64,000 bases of DNA from Sutterella wadsworthensis 2_1_59BFAA (GCF_000297775.1 NZ_JH815514.1:33798-97797), one strand, 5' to 3'. Positions 33,881 to 43,569 are shown, numbered from the stretch's first letter. The notes: generated by a model not told the origin, from the letters alone. Program-made: numbers and translations.

Positions 33881-34618
33881 TCAGCTGCGATCCTTTTCCA
33901 TTTCCTTCGCAAGCAACTTCTTCATCTTCGCCTTGCCGAGGAAGTGACCGATGAGGATCACGAGCGCCGCACAGCCCACGGAGAGCGGGTAGTGCATCAT
34001 GAAGGCCTGTTCGGGCCAGCGCGTCGTGACGAACACGTCGGAGGCGATCATGCCGCCGGCAATCCAGCCGAGAAGGCCTGCGCCGAAGTAGATGATGGCG
34101 GGGAAGCGGTCGATGAGCTTCAGGATGATCTGGGAGCCGAAGACGATGAACGGCACCGAGACGAGCAGCCCGAAGATGATCAGGAGCGTCTGATGGGTCT
34201 CATGAGCCTGCTGGGCGGCGCCCGCAATGGCGATCACGTTGTCGAAGCTCATCACGAAGTCCGCGACGATGATGGTCTTGATGGCGCCGATGAGCTTGCT
34301 GCTGCCCTCGACCTTTTCATGATCGCCGTCCTCGGGAAGCAGGAGCTTGGCGCCGATCCAGACGAGAAGCGCACCGCCCGCCACCTTGAGGAACGGGAGG
34401 TCGAGAAGCATCACTGCGCAGGTGATCAGCACGACGCGCAGGGCGATGGCGCCGGCCGTGCCCCAGAAGATGCCCTTGTTGCGCTGGCTCTCAGGCAGGT
34501 TGCGGCACGCCATGGCGATCACGACGGCATTGTCGCCGCCGAGAAGAATGTCGATCATGATGATCTGGCCGACCGCAGCCCAATGCAGGTTGGCAAGCAG
34601 ATCGAAGAGATATTCCAA
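33881..34618 (-). CDS. TerC-family membrane protein
   Basis: A 245-residue protein with about seven membrane segments. IDILLGGDNAVVIAMACRNL and ADFVMSFDNVIAIAGAA hold the paired Asp-Asn motifs of the TerC/YjbE family, which in several bacteria exports manganese or supports metal loading of exported proteins. The start is TTG at 34618, with GGAGG five bases upstream. No yybP-ykoY manganese riboswitch could be recognised in the leader. Confidence 0.87.
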   Translation of the reverse strand: MEYLFDLLANLHWAAVGQIIMIDILLGGDNAVVIAMACRNLPESQRNKGIFWGTAGAIALRVVLITCAVMLLDLPFLKVAGGALLVWIGAKLLLPEDGDHEKVEGSSKLIGAIKTIIVADFVMSFDNVIAIAGAAQQAHETHQTLLIIFGLLVSVPFIVFGSQIILKLIDRFPAIIYFGAGLLGWIAGGMIASDVFVTTRWPEQAFMMHYPLSVGCAALVILIGHFLGKAKMKKLLAKEMEKDRS

Positions 34619-34763
34619 AATAGCCTCCGTGGGAAAATCTCAAAAACAGGTAGCCGATGATTTTAACAAAAGCAACAGGAAAAAACTTGAAATCCCCCGC
34701 CTCGAATCCGCTTCAGGACAGGGATCGGGAGCCCGTTCGAACAATGAGCCGGCAAACAAATCG

Positions 34764-35582
34764 CTAGGCCATGTCGTCAGGCGGCTCGACGGCGCCCTTG
34801 AGCACCCTGCTGATGGCGCTCATGCCGAATCCGCGGTACATCATGAAGCGGATCTGCCTGTCGCGCTCCTTCCTGTCCGCAGGCAGCTCTCCAAAGCGCC
34901 TTGCCCACAGCCTGTAGGCCCTGACCTCCTCGGGCTCCTCGATCTCGTCCATCGCAGCATCGACATGCTCGCCCGCCACGCCGCACTGGCGCAGCTCCCG
35001 CCTGATGCGGGCGTCTCCCATGACCCTTGACCTTGAGCGGGCGCGGCTTTCGGCAAAGCGCGCGTCGGAAAGATAGCCCGCGCCCTCGAGCCTGTCGAGC
35101 ACGCGCCCAACCTCGTCCGGATCCTCATCCTCCGACAGGGAGCGGCGGAGCTTCGCCTCAAGATCCCGTCTGGAATACTCGCGGCGGGCCAGCGAGCCGA
35201 TCGCCCTGACGAAAAGACTCGGGCGCTCCTTCTTCGGACGGGCGGCCTTCTTCTGCGCCTGCCGGCTCTCGAGCTCCTCGGGATCGTTGCAGAAGTCGTC
35301 GTCACTTTCATAGGTGCTCCGCTGGCGGCGCGGCAGCACCTTGGGCGCCGTGCGAACGATGCCCGAGGCCTCGTCGACGCCCGTGACGATTTCGCCGAGC
35401 CCCGAGCTGCGCCCGACGCGCCTGACGGCGGGCTCTTCGCTGCGGCGCACGGGAGGCGTCTCCAAAGGAAGCGCACGTGCGGGTTCCGCGGCGGACCGCA
35501 CGGCCTTCTCTTGCGAATCAGCGGGCACGAGTCCGTCGTCACCCCAGACGAAGAGCTCGCCTTCCTCCCAGTTTCTTCCCAT
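34764..35582 (-). CDS. recX: Regulatory protein RecX with long N-terminal extension
   Basis: RecX binds RecA filaments and limits their activity. The C-terminal half (about residues 120-272) is a normal RecX: AIGSLARREYSRRDLEAKL, VLDRLEGAGYLSDARFAESR and YRGFGMSAISRVL. The first 120 residues are a low-complexity, charged extension rich in Arg, Glu and Pro and unrelated to standard RecX, which averages 150-170 residues. ATG at 35582 is chosen because GGGAG lies seven bases upstream. It follows recA on the same strand, separated by the recA terminator. The stop is TAG. Confidence 0.88.
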   Translation of the reverse strand: MGRNWEEGELFVWGDDGLVPADSQEKAVRSAAEPARALPLETPPVRRSEEPAVRRVGRSSGLGEIVTGVDEASGIVRTAPKVLPRRQRSTYESDDDFCNDPEELESRQAQKKAARPKKERPSLFVRAIGSLARREYSRRDLEAKLRRSLSEDEDPDEVGRVLDRLEGAGYLSDARFAESRARSRSRVMGDARIRRELRQCGVAGEHVDAAMDEIEEPEEVRAYRLWARRFGELPADRKERDRQIRFMMYRGFGMSAISRVLKGAVEPPDDMA

Positions 35583-35609
35583 TTCCCTTCTCCCACGGAT
35601 CATTCACGG

Positions 35610-35652
35610 AAAAAAAGGGGACGGTCCTCCATGTCCGGACCACCCCCTTTTC
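35610..35652 (-). terminator. Terminator between recA and recX
   Basis: On the minus strand a 13-base stem (AAGGGG...GGTCC with GGACC...CCCCTT, minor mismatches) is followed by seven T. recX is transcribed only by read-through or from its own promoter. Confidence 0.75.
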
Positions 35653-35694
35653 CCTGAAGCCGTTCTTCAATCCGGTCCGAAAACCGGCTCTCCA

Positions 35695-36810
35695 TTACAG
35701 ATCTATGTCGGCGTCGGCCAGCGGCAGATCATCCTCGGGCATGCCCTCGTCATCACCGTCGACGGCGGAGATGCTCTTGAGGTGGATGCCCTTCATCTCG
35801 CGGATCTTCTGCTCGACCTCGCCGCAGACGTCGGGATGCTGCTTGAGGAACTCGCGCACGTTCTCCTTGCCCTGGCCGAGGCGCTGGCCGTTGTAGGAGT
35901 ACCAGGCGCCGGACTTCTCAAGCACGTTGAGCTCGGTGCCAATGTCGATGATCTCGCCGTAGCGGGAAATGCCCTCGCCGTAGAGGATGTCGAACTCTGC
36001 CTGCTTGAACGGAGGCGCAACCTTGTTCTTAACGACCTTGACGCGGGTTTCGTTGCCGATCACCTCGTCGCCCTTCTTGATGGCGCCGATGCGACGGATG
36101 TCGAGACGCACGGAGCTGTAGAACTTGAGCGCGTTGCCGCCCGTCGTGGTTTCCGGGTTGCCGTAGCCGCCGATCTTCATGCGGATCTGGTTGATGAAGA
36201 TCACCATGGACTTCGTCTTGGTGATCGAGCCCGTGAGCTTGCGCAGGGCCTGGGACATCAGGCGGGCCTGAAGGCCGGGCAGCGCGTCGCCCATGTCGCC
36301 CTCAATTTCGCTCTTGGGCGTCAGCGCGGCGACCGAGTCCACGACAATCAGGTCGACGGAGCCCGAGCGCACGAGGGCGTCGGTGATCTCAAGGGCCTGT
36401 TCGCCCGTGTCGGGCTGGGAGATCAGAAGGTCGGAGAGCTGCACGCCGAGACGCTGTGCGTACTGGACGTCGAGCGCGTGTTCCGCGTCGATGAAGGCGC
36501 ACGTACCGCCGATCTTCTGCATTTCGGCGATGACCTGCAGGGAGAGCGTCGTCTTGCCGGAGGATTCGGGACCGAACACCTCGATGATGCGACCGCGGGG
36601 CAGACCGCCCACGCCGAGCGCAAGGTCAAGGCCCAGGGAGCCCGTGGACACCGTCTCGATGTCCTCGACTTCGGCGCCGTCGGCCATGCGCATGATGGCG
36701 CCCTTGCCGAACTGCTTTTCAATATTGGCAAGCGCGACGCTGAGCGCCTTCTTGCGTTCTTCCCCTTCGCAACGACCGGGGCGGGTCGGATTCGCGGACT
36801 TGGCAGCCAT
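35695..36810 (-). CDS. recA: Recombinase RecA
   Basis: DNA strand-exchange protein and SOS co-protease. The 371-residue protein has Walker [10 protein letters not shown] near residue 65, Walker [11 protein letters not shown] near 140, and loop L2 around [10 protein letters not shown] near 200. The acidic C-terminal tail [19 protein letters not shown] is typical. ATG at 36810 is chosen: AGGAG lies six bases upstream and the product starts MAAKSANPT. No obvious LexA box (CTGT-N8-ACAG) was found upstream. Confidence 0.97.
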   Translation of the reverse strand: MAAKSANPTRPGRCEGEERKKALSVALANIEKQFGKGAIMRMADGAEVEDIETVSTGSLGLDLALGVGGLPRGRIIEVFGPESSGKTTLSLQVIAEMQKIGGTCAFIDAEHALDVQYAQRLGVQLSDLLISQPDTGEQALEITDALVRSGSVDLIVVDSVAALTPKSEIEGDMGDALPGLQARLMSQALRKLTGSITKTKSMVIFINQIRMKIGGYGNPETTTGGNALKFYSSVRLDIRRIGAIKKGDEVIGNETRVKVVKNKVAPPFKQAEFDILYGEGISRYGEIIDIGTELNVLEKSGAWYSYNGQRLGQGKENVREFLKQHPDVCGEVEQKIREMKGIHLKSISAVDGDDEGMPEDDLPLADADIDL

Positions 36811-37199
36811 GACGGACTCCTGTCTCAAACAATCACAATACTAAATATTTATGAATACACGACAATCAATTTACATCTCGAATGGCAGGATCATTTCACT
36901 AGCCTCGATGCACAAAGGATCATCCGCTTCACCTGCAAGACGGGAGTTTTGAGCACCCTGCCGCCTTGTTCGTTACCGTCATGATGCCTGAAAAAATCCC
37001 GCTTGCCAAGGTCTACTTTGTTGGTGTTTACCCCAACAAAAGACACCTTTACATTCTATTTACGGGCGCGGAATGATTGCCTTGGGCGACAGGCTCACCA
37101 ACTTTTTTTTCATGCACTATTGACAGGTCCGGAAGGCACGTGCATAATTCGTTTCCTCAGTTAGTTGTTCACGTCGTTTGTGACTCATCTGCGGCAAAC
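36811..37199. promoter_or_regulatory. recA / tRNA-Lys divergent spacer, 389 bases
   Basis: The left half is AT-rich (AAATATTTATGAATACACG) and presumably holds the recA promoter. An imperfect hairpin covers 37009-37049 with core TTGTTGG/CCAACAA. The tRNA promoter is at 37120-37148. No gene is seen. Confidence 0.5.
37120..37148 (+). promoter_or_regulatory. Strong sigma-70 promoter of the tRNA-Lys genes
   Basis: Perfect -35 TTGACA (37120-37125), 17-base spacer, -10 CATAAT (37143-37148). The first tRNA base is 52 bases beyond the -10. Confidence 0.85.
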
Positions 37200-37275
37200 G
37201 GGTCGTTAGCTCAGTTGGTAGAGCAGCGGACTTTTAATCCGTTGGTCGTGGGTTCGAGTCCCGCACGACCCACCA
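37200..37275 (+). tRNA. tRNA-Lys (anticodon TTT)
   Basis: A 76-base cloverleaf with encoded CCA. Acceptor arms GGGTCGT/ACGACCC, D arm GCTC/GAGC, anticodon stem GCGGA/TCCGT with loop CTTTTAA and T loop TTCGAGT. It is a target of MnmA-type wobble modification. Confidence 0.97.
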
Positions 37276-37300
37276 CAACTATCTGCGGACAATCTGGAAT

Positions 37301-37376
37301 GGGAACGTAGCTCAGTTGGTAGAGCAGCGGACTCTTAATCCGTCGGTCCAGGGTTCGAATCCCTGCGTTCCCACCA
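37301..37376 (+). tRNA. tRNA-Lys (anticodon CTT)
   Basis: A 76-base cloverleaf with encoded CCA. Acceptor arms GGGAACG/CGTTCCC, anticodon loop CTCTTAA, T loop TTCGAAT. It is 25 bases after the TTT tRNA and largely identical in the D and anticodon arms, pointing to duplication and co-transcription. Confidence 0.97.
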
Positions 37377-37388
37377 CACCTCCCAATG

Positions 37389-37423
37389 ATCCTGCTGACA
37401 GATGGTCCGCGGGATTTTTTTTT
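37389..37423 (+). terminator. Terminator of the tRNA-Lys operon
   Basis: ATCCTGC pairs with GCGGGAT (one wobble) and is followed by nine T. It lies 12 bases after the second tRNA. Confidence 0.65.
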
Positions 37424-37555
37424 CGTTCCTCTCTTCCCTTCCGGCGGTAATACCTCAAGCATCCGCCCATTTCCCCGCGCTTTCGCTCCCTTTGCGCCGC
37501 ACAACAGGTAAACTGTCCGAACCTTCCCCTTTGCGATTCATACGCACATAGAAAA

Positions 37556-38605
37556 ATGATCAAGCTTGACCACATAACCCAGACCTACAAGACGCCTGAA
37601 GGTCGGGAGTTCAAGGCCCTCGACGACGTGTCGATCGAGATCCGCCCCGGCGAGATCTTCGGCATCATCGGCCGCTCCGGCGCCGGCAAGAGCACGCTCG
37701 TGCGCTGCATCAACCTTCTCAACCGCCCGAGCGAAGGCACCGTCACGGTCGACGGCAAGAATCTCACCGAGCTCTCCGAAGACGAGCTGCGCGAAAGCCG
37801 CCGCAGCATCGGCATGATCTTCCAGCACTTCAACCTGCTGAGCTCCCGCACGGTCTACGACAACGTCGCGCTCCCGCTCGAGCTCGTCGGCACGCCCAAG
37901 AACGTCATCCGCGAAAAGGTCGAGCCGCTTCTCAAGCTCGTCGGCCTCACCGAACACGCCCACAAGTATCCGTCCCAGCTCTCCGGCGGCCAGAAGCAGC
38001 GCGTCGGCATCGCCCGCGCCCTGACCAACGACCCCAAGGTCCTTCTCTCCGACGAGGCCACCTCGGCCCTCGACCCCGAGACGACTGTCGCCACCCTCGC
38101 GCTTCTCAAGCGCATCAACAAGGAGCTCGGCCTCACGATCGTCATGATCACACATGAAATGCAGGTCGTGAAGCAGATCTGCGAGCGCGTCGTCGTGATG
38201 AACTACGGCAAGATCGTCGAGCAGGGCAAGGTCGTCGACATCTTCATGTCGCCGCAGCACGAAACCACGAAGGCCCTGATCGGCAACGTGATGGCCCGCG
38301 ACATGCCGGCCTCCATTCTCGACCGCTTCCGCAAGGCTCGCGAAAACCATCCCAACAGCGACGCAGTCTACCTGCTTCGCCTCGCCTTCTCGGGCAACGA
38401 AGTCACGCGCCCCGTCATTTCCGAATGCTCGCGCCGCTTCAACCTCGACTTCAACATCCTCCGCGGCACTGTCGACGACGTCCAGGGCCAGACCCTCGGC
38501 TCGCTCACCGTACTCATCGAGGCCGAAAGCAGCGTATTCATCGAAGCCGTCAACTTCCTGAGGGAGAACGGCGTGGTCGTTGAGGAGATCAATGATGTCA
38601 AGTAA
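37556..38605 (+). CDS. metN: Methionine ABC transporter ATP-binding protein MetN
   Basis: A 349-residue ATPase of the MetNIQ importer. Walker [10 protein letters not shown] is at about residue 40, signature [15 protein letters not shown] near 140, Walker [13 protein letters not shown] near 165, and a C-terminal NIL domain (about 265-345) that senses intracellular methionine and inhibits transport. It overlaps metI by 11 bases. No SAM riboswitch was recognised in the 132 bases after the tRNA terminator. Confidence 0.95.
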   Translation: MIKLDHITQTYKTPEGREFKALDDVSIEIRPGEIFGIIGRSGAGKSTLVRCINLLNRPSEGTVTVDGKNLTELSEDELRESRRSIGMIFQHFNLLSSRTVYDNVALPLELVGTPKNVIREKVEPLLKLVGLTEHAHKYPSQLSGGQKQRVGIARALTNDPKVLLSDEATSALDPETTVATLALLKRINKELGLTIVMITHEMQVVKQICERVVVMNYGKIVEQGKVVDIFMSPQHETTKALIGNVMARDMPASILDRFRKARENHPNSDAVYLLRLAFSGNEVTRPVISECSRRFNLDFNILRGTVDDVQGQTLGSLTVLIEAESSVFIEAVNFLRENGVVVEEINDVK

Positions 38606-39248
38606 TCTCATTCAGATGATCTGGGACTCCTTCCTGGAGACGATCATCATGGTCGCCATCTCCGGCGGCATCGGCGCCCTCGCGGGCATTCCCCTCGGCA
38701 TCCTGCTCTTCGTGACGGACCGCAAGTCCTTCCTTCCGATGCCGGGCTTCAACGCCGTTCTCGGCACGGTGATCAACGCTCTCCGCTCGGTGCCGTTCAT
38801 CATCCTGCTCGTGGCGATCATTCCGTTCACCCGACTCATCGTCGGCTCCTCGATCGGCACGGCCGCCGCCATCGTTCCTCTGACACTCTCGGTGGCGCCC
38901 TTCATCGCCCGAATCGTCGAGACGAGCCTGCGCGAAGTGGATAAGGGCCTCGTCGAGGCCGCCCAGTCGATGGGTGCCACGAATATGCAGATCATCACGA
39001 AGGTCCTGCTTCCCGAAGCCATGCCCGGCATCGTCGCGGGCCTGACGATCTCGATCATCAGCCTGATCGGCTACTCCGCCATGGCCGGCGCCGTGGGCGG
39101 CGGCGGTCTCGGCGACCTCGGCATCCGCTACGGCTACCAGCGCTTCATGCCTGAAGTCATGTGGACCGTCGTGATCGTGCTGATCATCCTCGTTCAGGGC
39201 ATCCAGAGCTTCGGCGACTGGATCGTGCGAAGGATCTCCCACAAGTAA
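38595..39248 (+). CDS. metI: Methionine ABC transporter permease MetI
   Basis: A 217-residue inner-membrane permease with about five membrane segments. The EAA loop [22 protein letters not shown] (coupling to MetN) is near residue 120. AGGAG lies seven bases before the ATG at 38595, inside the 3' end of metN, so translation is coupled. An in-frame ATG three bases earlier is also possible. Confidence 0.94.
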   Translation: MSSNLIQMIWDSFLETIIMVAISGGIGALAGIPLGILLFVTDRKSFLPMPGFNAVLGTVINALRSVPFIILLVAIIPFTRLIVGSSIGTAAAIVPLTLSVAPFIARIVETSLREVDKGLVEAAQSMGATNMQIITKVLLPEAMPGIVAGLTISIISLIGYSAMAGAVGGGGLGDLGIRYGYQRFMPEVMWTVVIVLIILVQGIQSFGDWIVRRISHK

Positions 39249-39267
39249 GCTCAGCAGGACACTGCAG

Positions 39268-39302
39268 AAGGCGCGCTGCTCGAAAGCGGCGCGCTTTTTT
39301 TT
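39268..39302 (+). terminator. Terminator after metI
   Basis: GGCGCGC/GCGCGCT stem with an inner GCT/AGC stem is followed by eight T. It separates metNI from metQ. Confidence 0.75.
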
Positions 39303-39474
39303 CAATCCCTCGTGTTCCATCTCCCTCAAACCGGGCGGAACATCAGGTGTTTTCCGTATGCCGGTGTGCGGTAATCAACATACCTTCAATCTCCCCGACG
39401 GCCCCCTGCACCCGCGTGCATAATGCCGCCACGCCCCGCCTCGGGGCGGTTCATACCCGAAAAGGACATTCCGA

Positions 39475-40275
39475 ATGAAACGCCGCACCCTTGTCGCCGC
39501 CGCAGGCATTCTTGCCATTGCCGGCAGCATTCCGCTCTCCGCGCTCGCCGCCGAAAAGACCATCGTCGTCGGCGTCACCGCAGGCCCGCACGCCGAAATC
39601 ATGGAAGTCGTCAAGAGGATCGCCGAAAAACAGGGCATGAAGATCCGCATCGTCGAATTCAACGACTTCGTGTAGCCCAACGCGGCGCTCGTCGCGGGCG
39701 ATCTGGACATCAACTCGTTCCAGCACAAGCCCTACATGGACCAGCAGAACGAGGACCGCGGCTACAAGCTCGCCTCCGCCGCCCCCACCATCACGTTCCC
39801 GCTCACCTACTACACCCGCAAGGGCTACAAGACCCTTGCGGACCTTCCCCAGGGCGCCCGCGTCGGCATTCCGAACGATCCGACGAACGCCAACCGCGCC
39901 CTGCACATGCTCGAGGAACAGGGACTCGTGAGACTCAATCCGAAGGCCGGCATTCGCGCCACCGTCCTCGACATCATCGATAACGCCAAGAAGCTCCGCA
40001 TCATCGAGCTCGACTCCGCCCAGCTGCCCCGCAGCCTCGAGGACCTTGACGCCGCCGCCATCAACGCGAGCTACGCCGAGCCCGCAGGACTCACGCCCGC
40101 CAAGGACGGCATCGCCCAAGAACGCCCCGACGGCCCCTACGCCAACATCCTCTGCGTCCGCGCCGAGGACCTCTCCAAGCCCTGGGTCGCCAAGTTCGTC
40201 CAGTGCTACCACTCCCCCGAAGTCAAGGCATTTGTAGAAAAGCGCTTCAACGGGGGCATGCTCTGCGCCTGGTGA
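39475..40275 (+). pseudogene. metQ: Methionine-binding lipoprotein-type MetQ interrupted by an amber codon
   Basis: The frame encodes a 266-residue periplasmic D/L-methionine-binding protein of the NlpA/MetQ family. A signal sequence (about 1-25, ends SALAAEK) is followed by IVVGVTAGPHAEIMEVVK, FQHKPYMDQQNEDRGYKL and IPNDPTNANRALHMLEEQG. Codon 67 (39673-39675) is TAG where the family has Gln before PNAALVAGDLDINSFQ, a single CAG-to-TAG change. Everything else is intact and in frame, so the mutation looks recent, or is suppressed or a sequence error. Genes metN and metI upstream are intact. Confidence 0.9.
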
Positions 40276-40334
40276 TGCTAATATGCAATGAACAAACGCA
40301 CCCTCGTTTTTCATAAGCATTACCTATCGCCACA

Positions 40335-40745
40335 ATGGATCAAAACCACAACTCCGAGACGGCGCCGCTTTCCGATGCCGCCGTCAAGTTCAACTCTGTT
40401 CTGACGTTCGCTCAGGGCTTCGCGCTCGTTGCCATCGCCGTCGCCGCCCTGGTCGGCATCTGCTCCTCGATCTGGAGCATGGTCGAGCTTGAGAAGGCCA
40501 GCCTCGGCGACCTGCTCCTGCTCTTCCTCTACATCGAGATCCTCTCCATGGTGAAGGGCTCCGCGCTCGGCACCCGCGAGATCCCGATCCGCACGCCGGT
40601 GGCTCTTGCCATCGTGGCCGTCGCCCGCTACATCGTGGTCGACGTCGAGCACATGACGCCCGCCTTCATGCTCATGACCGCAGGCGCCATTCTGGTTCTC
40701 GTCTGCGCCCTCTGGGTGCTCAGCCACGTGCGCTTCCGCCACTGA
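40335..40745 (+). CDS. PsiE-family membrane protein
   Basis: A 136-residue protein with four membrane segments. LLLLFLYIEILSMVKGSAL and ARYIVVDVEHMTP match the phosphate-starvation-inducible PsiE family, whose function is unknown. It follows metQ by 59 bases, but has its own terminator and may be independent. Confidence 0.82.
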   Translation: MDQNHNSETAPLSDAAVKFNSVLTFAQGFALVAIAVAALVGICSSIWSMVELEKASLGDLLLLFLYIEILSMVKGSALGTREIPIRTPVALAIVAVARYIVVDVEHMTPAFMLMTAGAILVLVCALWVLSHVRFRH

Positions 40746-40760
40746 GCGGCAACGTCCGGC

Positions 40761-40792
40761 GCATGCCGCCCGAAGAACGGCGGCATGCTTTT
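40761..40792 (+). terminator. Terminator of the psiE-like gene
   Basis: GCATGCCGCC and GGCGGCATGC form a perfect ten-base stem with an eight-base loop, followed by TTTTAT. Confidence 0.8.
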
Positions 40793-40814
40793 ATGGTAGA
40801 ATTCCAGACCTGTT

Positions 40815-40888
40815 GCGGGTGTAGCTCAATGGCAGAGCAATAGCCTCCCATGCTAAAGACGAGGGTTCGATTCCCTTCACCCGCTCCA
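40815..40888 (+). tRNA. tRNA-Gly (anticodon CCC)
   Basis: A 74-base cloverleaf with encoded CCA. Acceptor arms GCGGGTG/CACCCGC, D arm GCTC/GAGC, anticodon loop CTCCCAT, T loop TTCGATT. The outermost anticodon-stem pair is A-A. A TAGAAT -10-like box lies just upstream. Confidence 0.95.
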
Positions 40889-40897
40889 TATTCCAAG

Positions 40898-40930
40898 GAT
40901 CCCGCCTGAGCGTAAGCTGCGGGATCTTTT
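40898..40930 (+). terminator. Terminator of tRNA-Gly
   Basis: GATCCCGC pairs with GCGGGATC, followed by TTTT. It lies ten bases beyond the tRNA CCA. Confidence 0.7.
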
Positions 40931-40973
40931 CGTATCTACCGCCGCCCCGTGCGGCCCGCCCCTGCTCCGCACC

Positions 40974-41732
40974 ATGGAAAAGAACTGCGAAAAGCCCGAG
41001 TTGACGCCTGAAGAACTCGAGGCGCTCAAGAAGCGCCACATCCGCTCCTTCGTCATGCGCCGCGGCCACATCTCGGCCGCCCAGAAGCGCGCCCTTGACG
41101 AGTCGCTCCCGCAATACCAGATCGAGTACGCCCCCGAGCTTCTCGACGCCGACAAGGCCTTCGGCCGCCACGCCCCGCTCGTTCTCGAAATCGGCTGCGG
41201 CATGGGCGAGACGACCGCCGCCATCGCGCAGGCCCACCCCGAGGTCAACTTCCTCGGCTGCGAGGTCTTCGTGGCCGGCGTCGGCGCGCTTGCCAAGCGT
41301 CTCGACGAGATGTCCCTCACCAATGTGCGCATCGTCCGCCACGACGCCGTTGAAATCGTGCGCGACATGATCGCCGAGAACTCCCTCGACGGCGTGCACA
41401 TCTACTTCCCCGATCCCTGGCGCAAGGCCCGCCATCACAAGCGCCGCCTCGTCGCCCAACCCTTCATCGGACTCCTCGCCTCCCGCATTCGTCCGGGCGG
41501 CTACATCCACTGCGCCACGGACTGGGAGAACTACTCCGAGCAGATGCTCGAAGTGCTCGAGGGCGAACCGCTCCTCGAGAACCTCCACGGCGCCGGCAAC
41601 TTCAGCCCCGTGATGGGCAACCCGCTCTGCGAGCGTCCCCGCACGAAGTTCCAGGCCCGCGGCGAACGCCTCGGCTACGGCATCTGGGATCTGGTCTACA
41701 TCCGCAAGCAACCCGCTCCCTCTGCGTCATAA
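40974..41732 (+). CDS. trmB: tRNA (guanine-N7-)-methyltransferase TrmB
   Basis: A 252-residue enzyme that methylates G46 in tRNA variable loops using SAM. Motif I EIGCGMGE is near residue 72, the catalytic region [16 protein letters not shown] near 145, and the tRNA-contact motif [16 protein letters not shown] near the C-terminus. Length is normal. It is monocistronic, between tRNA-Gly and convergent uppP. Confidence 0.95.
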   Translation: MEKNCEKPELTPEELEALKKRHIRSFVMRRGHISAAQKRALDESLPQYQIEYAPELLDADKAFGRHAPLVLEIGCGMGETTAAIAQAHPEVNFLGCEVFVAGVGALAKRLDEMSLTNVRIVRHDAVEIVRDMIAENSLDGVHIYFPDPWRKARHHKRRLVAQPFIGLLASRIRPGGYIHCATDWENYSEQMLEVLEGEPLLENLHGAGNFSPVMGNPLCERPRTKFQARGERLGYGIWDLVYIRKQPAPSAS

Positions 41733-41768
41733 AAAAAGCGCGCCTTCCCGGAAAAGGCGCGCTTTTTT
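41731..41768. terminator. Bidirectional terminator between trmB and uppP
   Basis: AAAGCGCGCCTT and AAGGCGCGCTTT form a 12-base stem flanked by long A and T runs. The A-run overlaps the trmB stop. Confidence 0.88.
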
Positions 41769-41791
41769 CTTGAGCCATCGGCAAACGGCGA

Positions 41792-42622
41792 TCACCAGCT
41801 CACCAGCCCCGTCGCCCAGGTAAGGAGGATCACGCCGCCGAAGATGATGCGGTACCATCCGAAGCCGCGGAAGTCGTGCCTCGAAACAAAGCGGATGAGC
41901 CAGTGGACGACGACGAGCGCAGAGAAGAAGGACACCACCGTTCCGACCGCCAGTCCCGGCAGATTGGCGGCGACAAGCTGCTCGCGCGCCTGCCAGAGGT
42001 CCCAGACCGTGGCGCCGAAGATCGTCGGAATCGCGAGGAAGAAGGAGAACTCGGTCGCAGCCTTGCGCGAAAGCCCGAAGATGAGGCCGCCGATGATCGT
42101 GGCGCCCGAGCGGCTCGTGCCGGGAATCATCGCGAGACACTGCGCGACGCCGACCTTGAGCGCGTCCTTCCAGTCCATGTCGTCCATCTCCTTCACGCGC
42201 GGCTCGATGCCGAGCTTCTCATGACGATGCTCGACATAGAGGATGATGAGGCCGCCGATGACCAGCGCCGTCGCCACGGTGAGCGGATTGAAGAGATAGG
42301 TCTTGAGAAGATCCGAGACAAGAACGCCGACGACGGCAGCGGGGAGGAAGGCCACGAGCGTATTGACGACGAGGCGCTGCTGGACGGGCTCCGAAAAGAG
42401 ACCACGGAGGACCCTGATGATCCTCATCCTGTAGTACCAACAGACCGCAAGGATCGCACCCGCCTGAATGGCGACGACGAACGTGTCTGACGTTGCATCC
42501 GTGAATCCCACGAGGTCCGCCGCCACGATCAGATGCCCAGTCGAACTCACCGGAAGGAATTCAGTGAGGCCTTCGACGATGCCGAGGAAGGCGGCCTGCA
42601 GCAGATAAAGCCAGTCGAACAT
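41792..42622 (-). CDS. uppP: Undecaprenyl-diphosphatase UppP (BacA)
   Basis: A 276-residue membrane enzyme that dephosphorylates undecaprenyl pyrophosphate to recycle the cell-wall lipid carrier. [19 protein letters not shown] is at about residues 13-31 and [10 protein letters not shown] near 170; these hold the catalytic Glu, Ser, His and Arg. ATG at 42622 is preferred: AGGA lies six bases upstream and the conserved sequence begins there. Confidence 0.95.
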   Translation of the reverse strand: MFDWLYLLQAAFLGIVEGLTEFLPVSSTGHLIVAADLVGFTDATSDTFVVAIQAGAILAVCWYYRMRIIRVLRGLFSEPVQQRLVVNTLVAFLPAAVVGVLVSDLLKTYLFNPLTVATALVIGGLIILYVEHRHEKLGIEPRVKEMDDMDWKDALKVGVAQCLAMIPGTSRSGATIIGGLIFGLSRKAATEFSFFLAIPTIFGATVWDLWQAREQLVAANLPGLAVGTVVSFFSALVVVHWLIRFVSRHDFRGFGWYRIIFGGVILLTWATGLVSW

Positions 42623-42784
42623 TGAGCGTCCTGTATCGGAATGGTGAAAAGCGCCCATATTGTCGCAGATACGACGCACGGACACACTTGAGGGAAACAA
42701 GCCGTTACGGCTCTCGAGCCCTGCAGGCCAAAGCCCGCTTTGTTAAGATAGCGCCATCATCAATCCTCAACCGGAACTCCAGAA

Positions 42785-43480
42785 ATGGCGAACGAAAAAC
42801 AGATGGACAGCGAGCTTATTGAAGAGCTTCAGCAGCGCCTTGAAGCGCTCAACAACGAAGGCGTGATGGATGCAGGCGTGATCGACGGCTTCCTGACCGC
42901 CTATGCGCTCAACCCCGAGCACCCGAGCAAGCACGACATCTACCCCTACATCTTCAGCGAGGAAGGCGATCCCGCCGCCCTGCCCGAAGACGACCGCATC
43001 CTCGAGCTGCTCGACATTCGCCTCAACGAAATCCAGGCCGCGCTGGCCGCCAAGGGCGGTCTTGATCCGGTCATCTTCCCGCTCGTCGACGACAACGACG
43101 AGATCATCACCGACGAAGAGGGCATCGAAGCCCTCGAACCCTGGGCCTCCGGCTTCTTCTTCGGCATGATGCACTGGCGCGAGGACCTCATCGCCGACGA
43201 CGAGATCAACTCGCTCGCCACGCCGATCATCCGCAACATCTCTCCCGACGACTTCGAAACCCCCGAGGAAGCCGAGCAGTTCGTGCAGGAATACCGCAGC
43301 GGCGAGATGCCGAAGAACCTCGAGGACGCCCTCTACGACCTCGTCAAGGCCGTCTTCGATCTCAAGCAGCTCGTCGATCCGAACAAGCCCGTCGTGCGCG
43401 AAGAACCCCGCGTGGGCCGCAACGACCCCTGCCCCTGCGGCAGCAGCAAGAAGTTCAAGCAGTGCTGCGGTAAAAAGTAA
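42785..43480 (+). CDS. YecA/UPF0149 family protein with C-terminal SEC-C motif
   Basis: A 231-residue acidic protein. The UPF0149 domain (about 20-190) includes [16 protein letters not shown] and [15 protein letters not shown]. The C-terminal zinc-binding SEC-C motif [20 protein letters not shown] is at the end. SEC-C modules occur in SecA and in proteins that bind ribosomes. The exact role is unknown. Monocistronic with its own terminator. Confidence 0.88.
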   Translation: MANEKQMDSELIEELQQRLEALNNEGVMDAGVIDGFLTAYALNPEHPSKHDIYPYIFSEEGDPAALPEDDRILELLDIRLNEIQAALAAKGGLDPVIFPLVDDNDEIITDEEGIEALEPWASGFFFGMMHWREDLIADDEINSLATPIIRNISPDDFETPEEAEQFVQEYRSGEMPKNLEDALYDLVKAVFDLKQLVDPNKPVVREEPRVGRNDPCPCGSSKKFKQCCGKK

Positions 43481-43502
43481 GCCTTACGTCCAGTGACTGA
43501 CG

Positions 43503-43541
43503 AAAGGGACGATCCTGCACGGACCGTCCCTTTGCTTTTTT
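43503..43541 (+). terminator. Terminator of the YecA-family gene
   Basis: AAAGGGACG and CGTCCCTTT pair with an inner TCC/GGA stem, followed by GCTTTTTT. It also faces the convergent MnmC-like gene. Confidence 0.8.
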
Positions 43542-43569
43542 CGGCCAGATCTTTTTCAACCTTCCTCTC

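Noticed and set aside
34619-34763. yybP-ykoY manganese riboswitch before terC
   Set aside because: No paired GGGGAGUAG-type and CCCG-type consensus elements could be found in the 145-base leader.
36811-36900. LexA box at recA
   Set aside because: No CTGT-N8-ACAG pair with correct spacing; a single CCTGTCTC near the start lacks a partner.
37377-37555. SAM or methionine-responsive riboswitch before metN
   Set aside because: The spacer holds the tRNA terminator, and I saw no SAM-I, SAM-II or S-box consensus.
33590-39675. UAG recoded as an amino acid, because two genes contain in-frame TAG
   Set aside because: glnE, yhdP and recX end at TAG in the expected positions, so TAG works as a stop in this genome. 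The two internal TAGs are better explained by mutation.
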